NCBI GenBank assembly: GCA_913775005.1
Contig: CAJYKY010000152.1
Coordinates: forward strand, 1 to 6,837
DNA from: an uncultured Achromobacter sp.
GTDB lineage: Bacteria; Pseudomonadota; Gammaproteobacteria; Burkholderiales; Burkholderiaceae_B
Length of the DNA: 6,837 nt
Direction of reading: 5' to 3'
The notes below the pieces were generated by a model. That model did not search any database, was not told where the DNA came from, and saw only the letters and a list, made by a program, of their open reading frames with translations. The position numbers and the translations under genes are program-made. Within the stretch, counting starts at the first letter, position 1, and each line of letters opens with the position of its first letter. This document shows, in pieces, positions 6,224 to 6,837 of the stretch.

Positions 6224-6837
6224 ATGACCTCCGCCACGACGCCGACCCCCGCTGCATCCAATTTCCTGCTCAACATCGTCCAAGACGACCTCGAAGCCAA
6301 TCGCTTCCAGGGCAAGCGCTGGGCGGGCAAGCCTGGCCCGGCCGCCGTGCAGGAACAGGGGGACCCGGACCCGGCCCGCATCCGCACGCGCTTTCCGCCG
6401 GAGCCCAACGGCTACCTGCACATTGGCCACGCCAAGAGCATTTGCGTGAACTTCGGGCTGGCGCGCGACTTCGGCGGCGTCTGCCACCTGCGCTTTGACG
6501 ACACCAATCCTGAAAAAGAAGATCAGGAATATGTCGACGCCATCATGGAAGCCGTACGCTGGCTGGGCTTTGACTGGAAGGCCGACAACGGCCAGGAAAA
6601 CCTGTACTTCGCCAGCGACTACTTCGGCTATATGTACGAGTTCGCCGAAGCGCTGGTGCAGGCCGGCCACGCCTATGTCGATGAACAAAGCCCCGAAGAA
6701 ATCCGCGCCAACCGTGGCACGCTGACCGAACCGGGCATCGATTCGCCGTGGCGCAACCGCCCGGCCGACGAATCCATCACGCTGCTGCGCGAAATGCGCG
6801 ACGGCAAGCATCCGGACGGCAGCCTGGTGCTGCGCGC
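6224..6837 (+). CDS. glnS: Glutaminyl-tRNA synthetase, N-terminal part (partial)
   Basis: These are the first 204 codons of GlnRS; the gene continues past the right edge (the family is about 550-590 residues). The enzyme charges tRNA-Gln with glutamine in the cytoplasm using ATP. It is a class I synthetase: FPPEPNGYLHIGHAKS (57-72) contains the HIGH signature at 66-69, and the glutamate in PPEPNG distinguishes GlnRS from GluRS. LRFDDTNPEKED (89-100), DYFGYMYEFA (132-141), AYVDE (150-154) and RGTLTEPG (164-171) match E. coli GlnRS closely. An insertion of some 20 residues (about 31-53, Gly/Pro/charged) separates the N-terminal helix from the first Rossmann strand relative to E. coli. The KMSKS loop and anticodon-binding barrels are outside the window. 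ATG 6224 gives the normal short N-terminus (TNFI-like ASNFLLNIV at 11-19); the upstream AAGA is only a weak ribosome site. Confidence 0.96.
   Translation, partial: MTSATTPTPAASNFLLNIVQDDLEANRFQGKRWAGKPGPAAVQEQGDPDPARIRTRFPPEPNGYLHIGHAKSICVNFGLARDFGGVCHLRFDDTNPEKEDQEYVDAIMEAVRWLGFDWKADNGQENLYFASDYFGYMYEFAEALVQAGHAYVDEQSPEEIRANRGTLTEPGIDSPWRNRPADESITLLREMRDGKHPDGSLVLR

Overview
The window is GC-rich, densely coded DNA from what looks like a betaproteobacterium, most likely of the Alcaligenaceae (Achromobacter/Bordetella type). This is inferred from codon use, the form of RecQ and GlnRS, and the short AT-rich promoter-like patches between genes; no database search was possible. There are six protein genes, two cut by the window ends. 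No RNA genes, insertion sequences, CRISPR arrays or attachment sites were seen.

Layout: (1) 1-134, minus strand: N-terminus of a response regulator that runs off the left end. (2) 352-1695, plus: an exported outer-membrane barrel protein resembling the barrel of chaperone/usher fimbrial ushers, but far too short and apparently without the plug domain. (3) 1696-1799: two adjacent hairpins and an AT-rich box. (4) 1800-3629, plus: a complete RecQ helicase with helicase, zinc, RQC and HRDC parts. (5) 3650-3684: a strong inverted repeat between the convergent recQ and cyd genes. (6) 3692-6087, minus: a two-gene operon, cydA-like then cydB-like, coupled by an ATGA overlap. (7) 6088-6223: divergent promoter region. 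(8) 6224 to the end, plus: the first 204 codons of glutaminyl-tRNA synthetase.

The most unusual locus is the cydAB-like operon. Its subunit I aligns over its length with cytochrome bd subunit I (nine predicted membrane helices, WMQ.P and FW..RV.VGLG motifs). Compared with the E. coli CydA sequence as recalled, however, every residue known to bind or serve a heme is replaced: H19 by L, H186 by V, M393 by A, and E74, E99, E107 and E445 by non-acidic residues. Subunit II keeps its core motifs and the pair is tightly coupled. The frame is intact, so this looks like a maintained membrane complex built on the bd scaffold that can hardly be a normal heme-based quinol oxidase.

The second unusual gene is the short usher-like barrel, found without a pilus chaperone or pilin gene in the window. 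recQ and glnS are ordinary housekeeping genes, and the two odd loci lie between or beside them.
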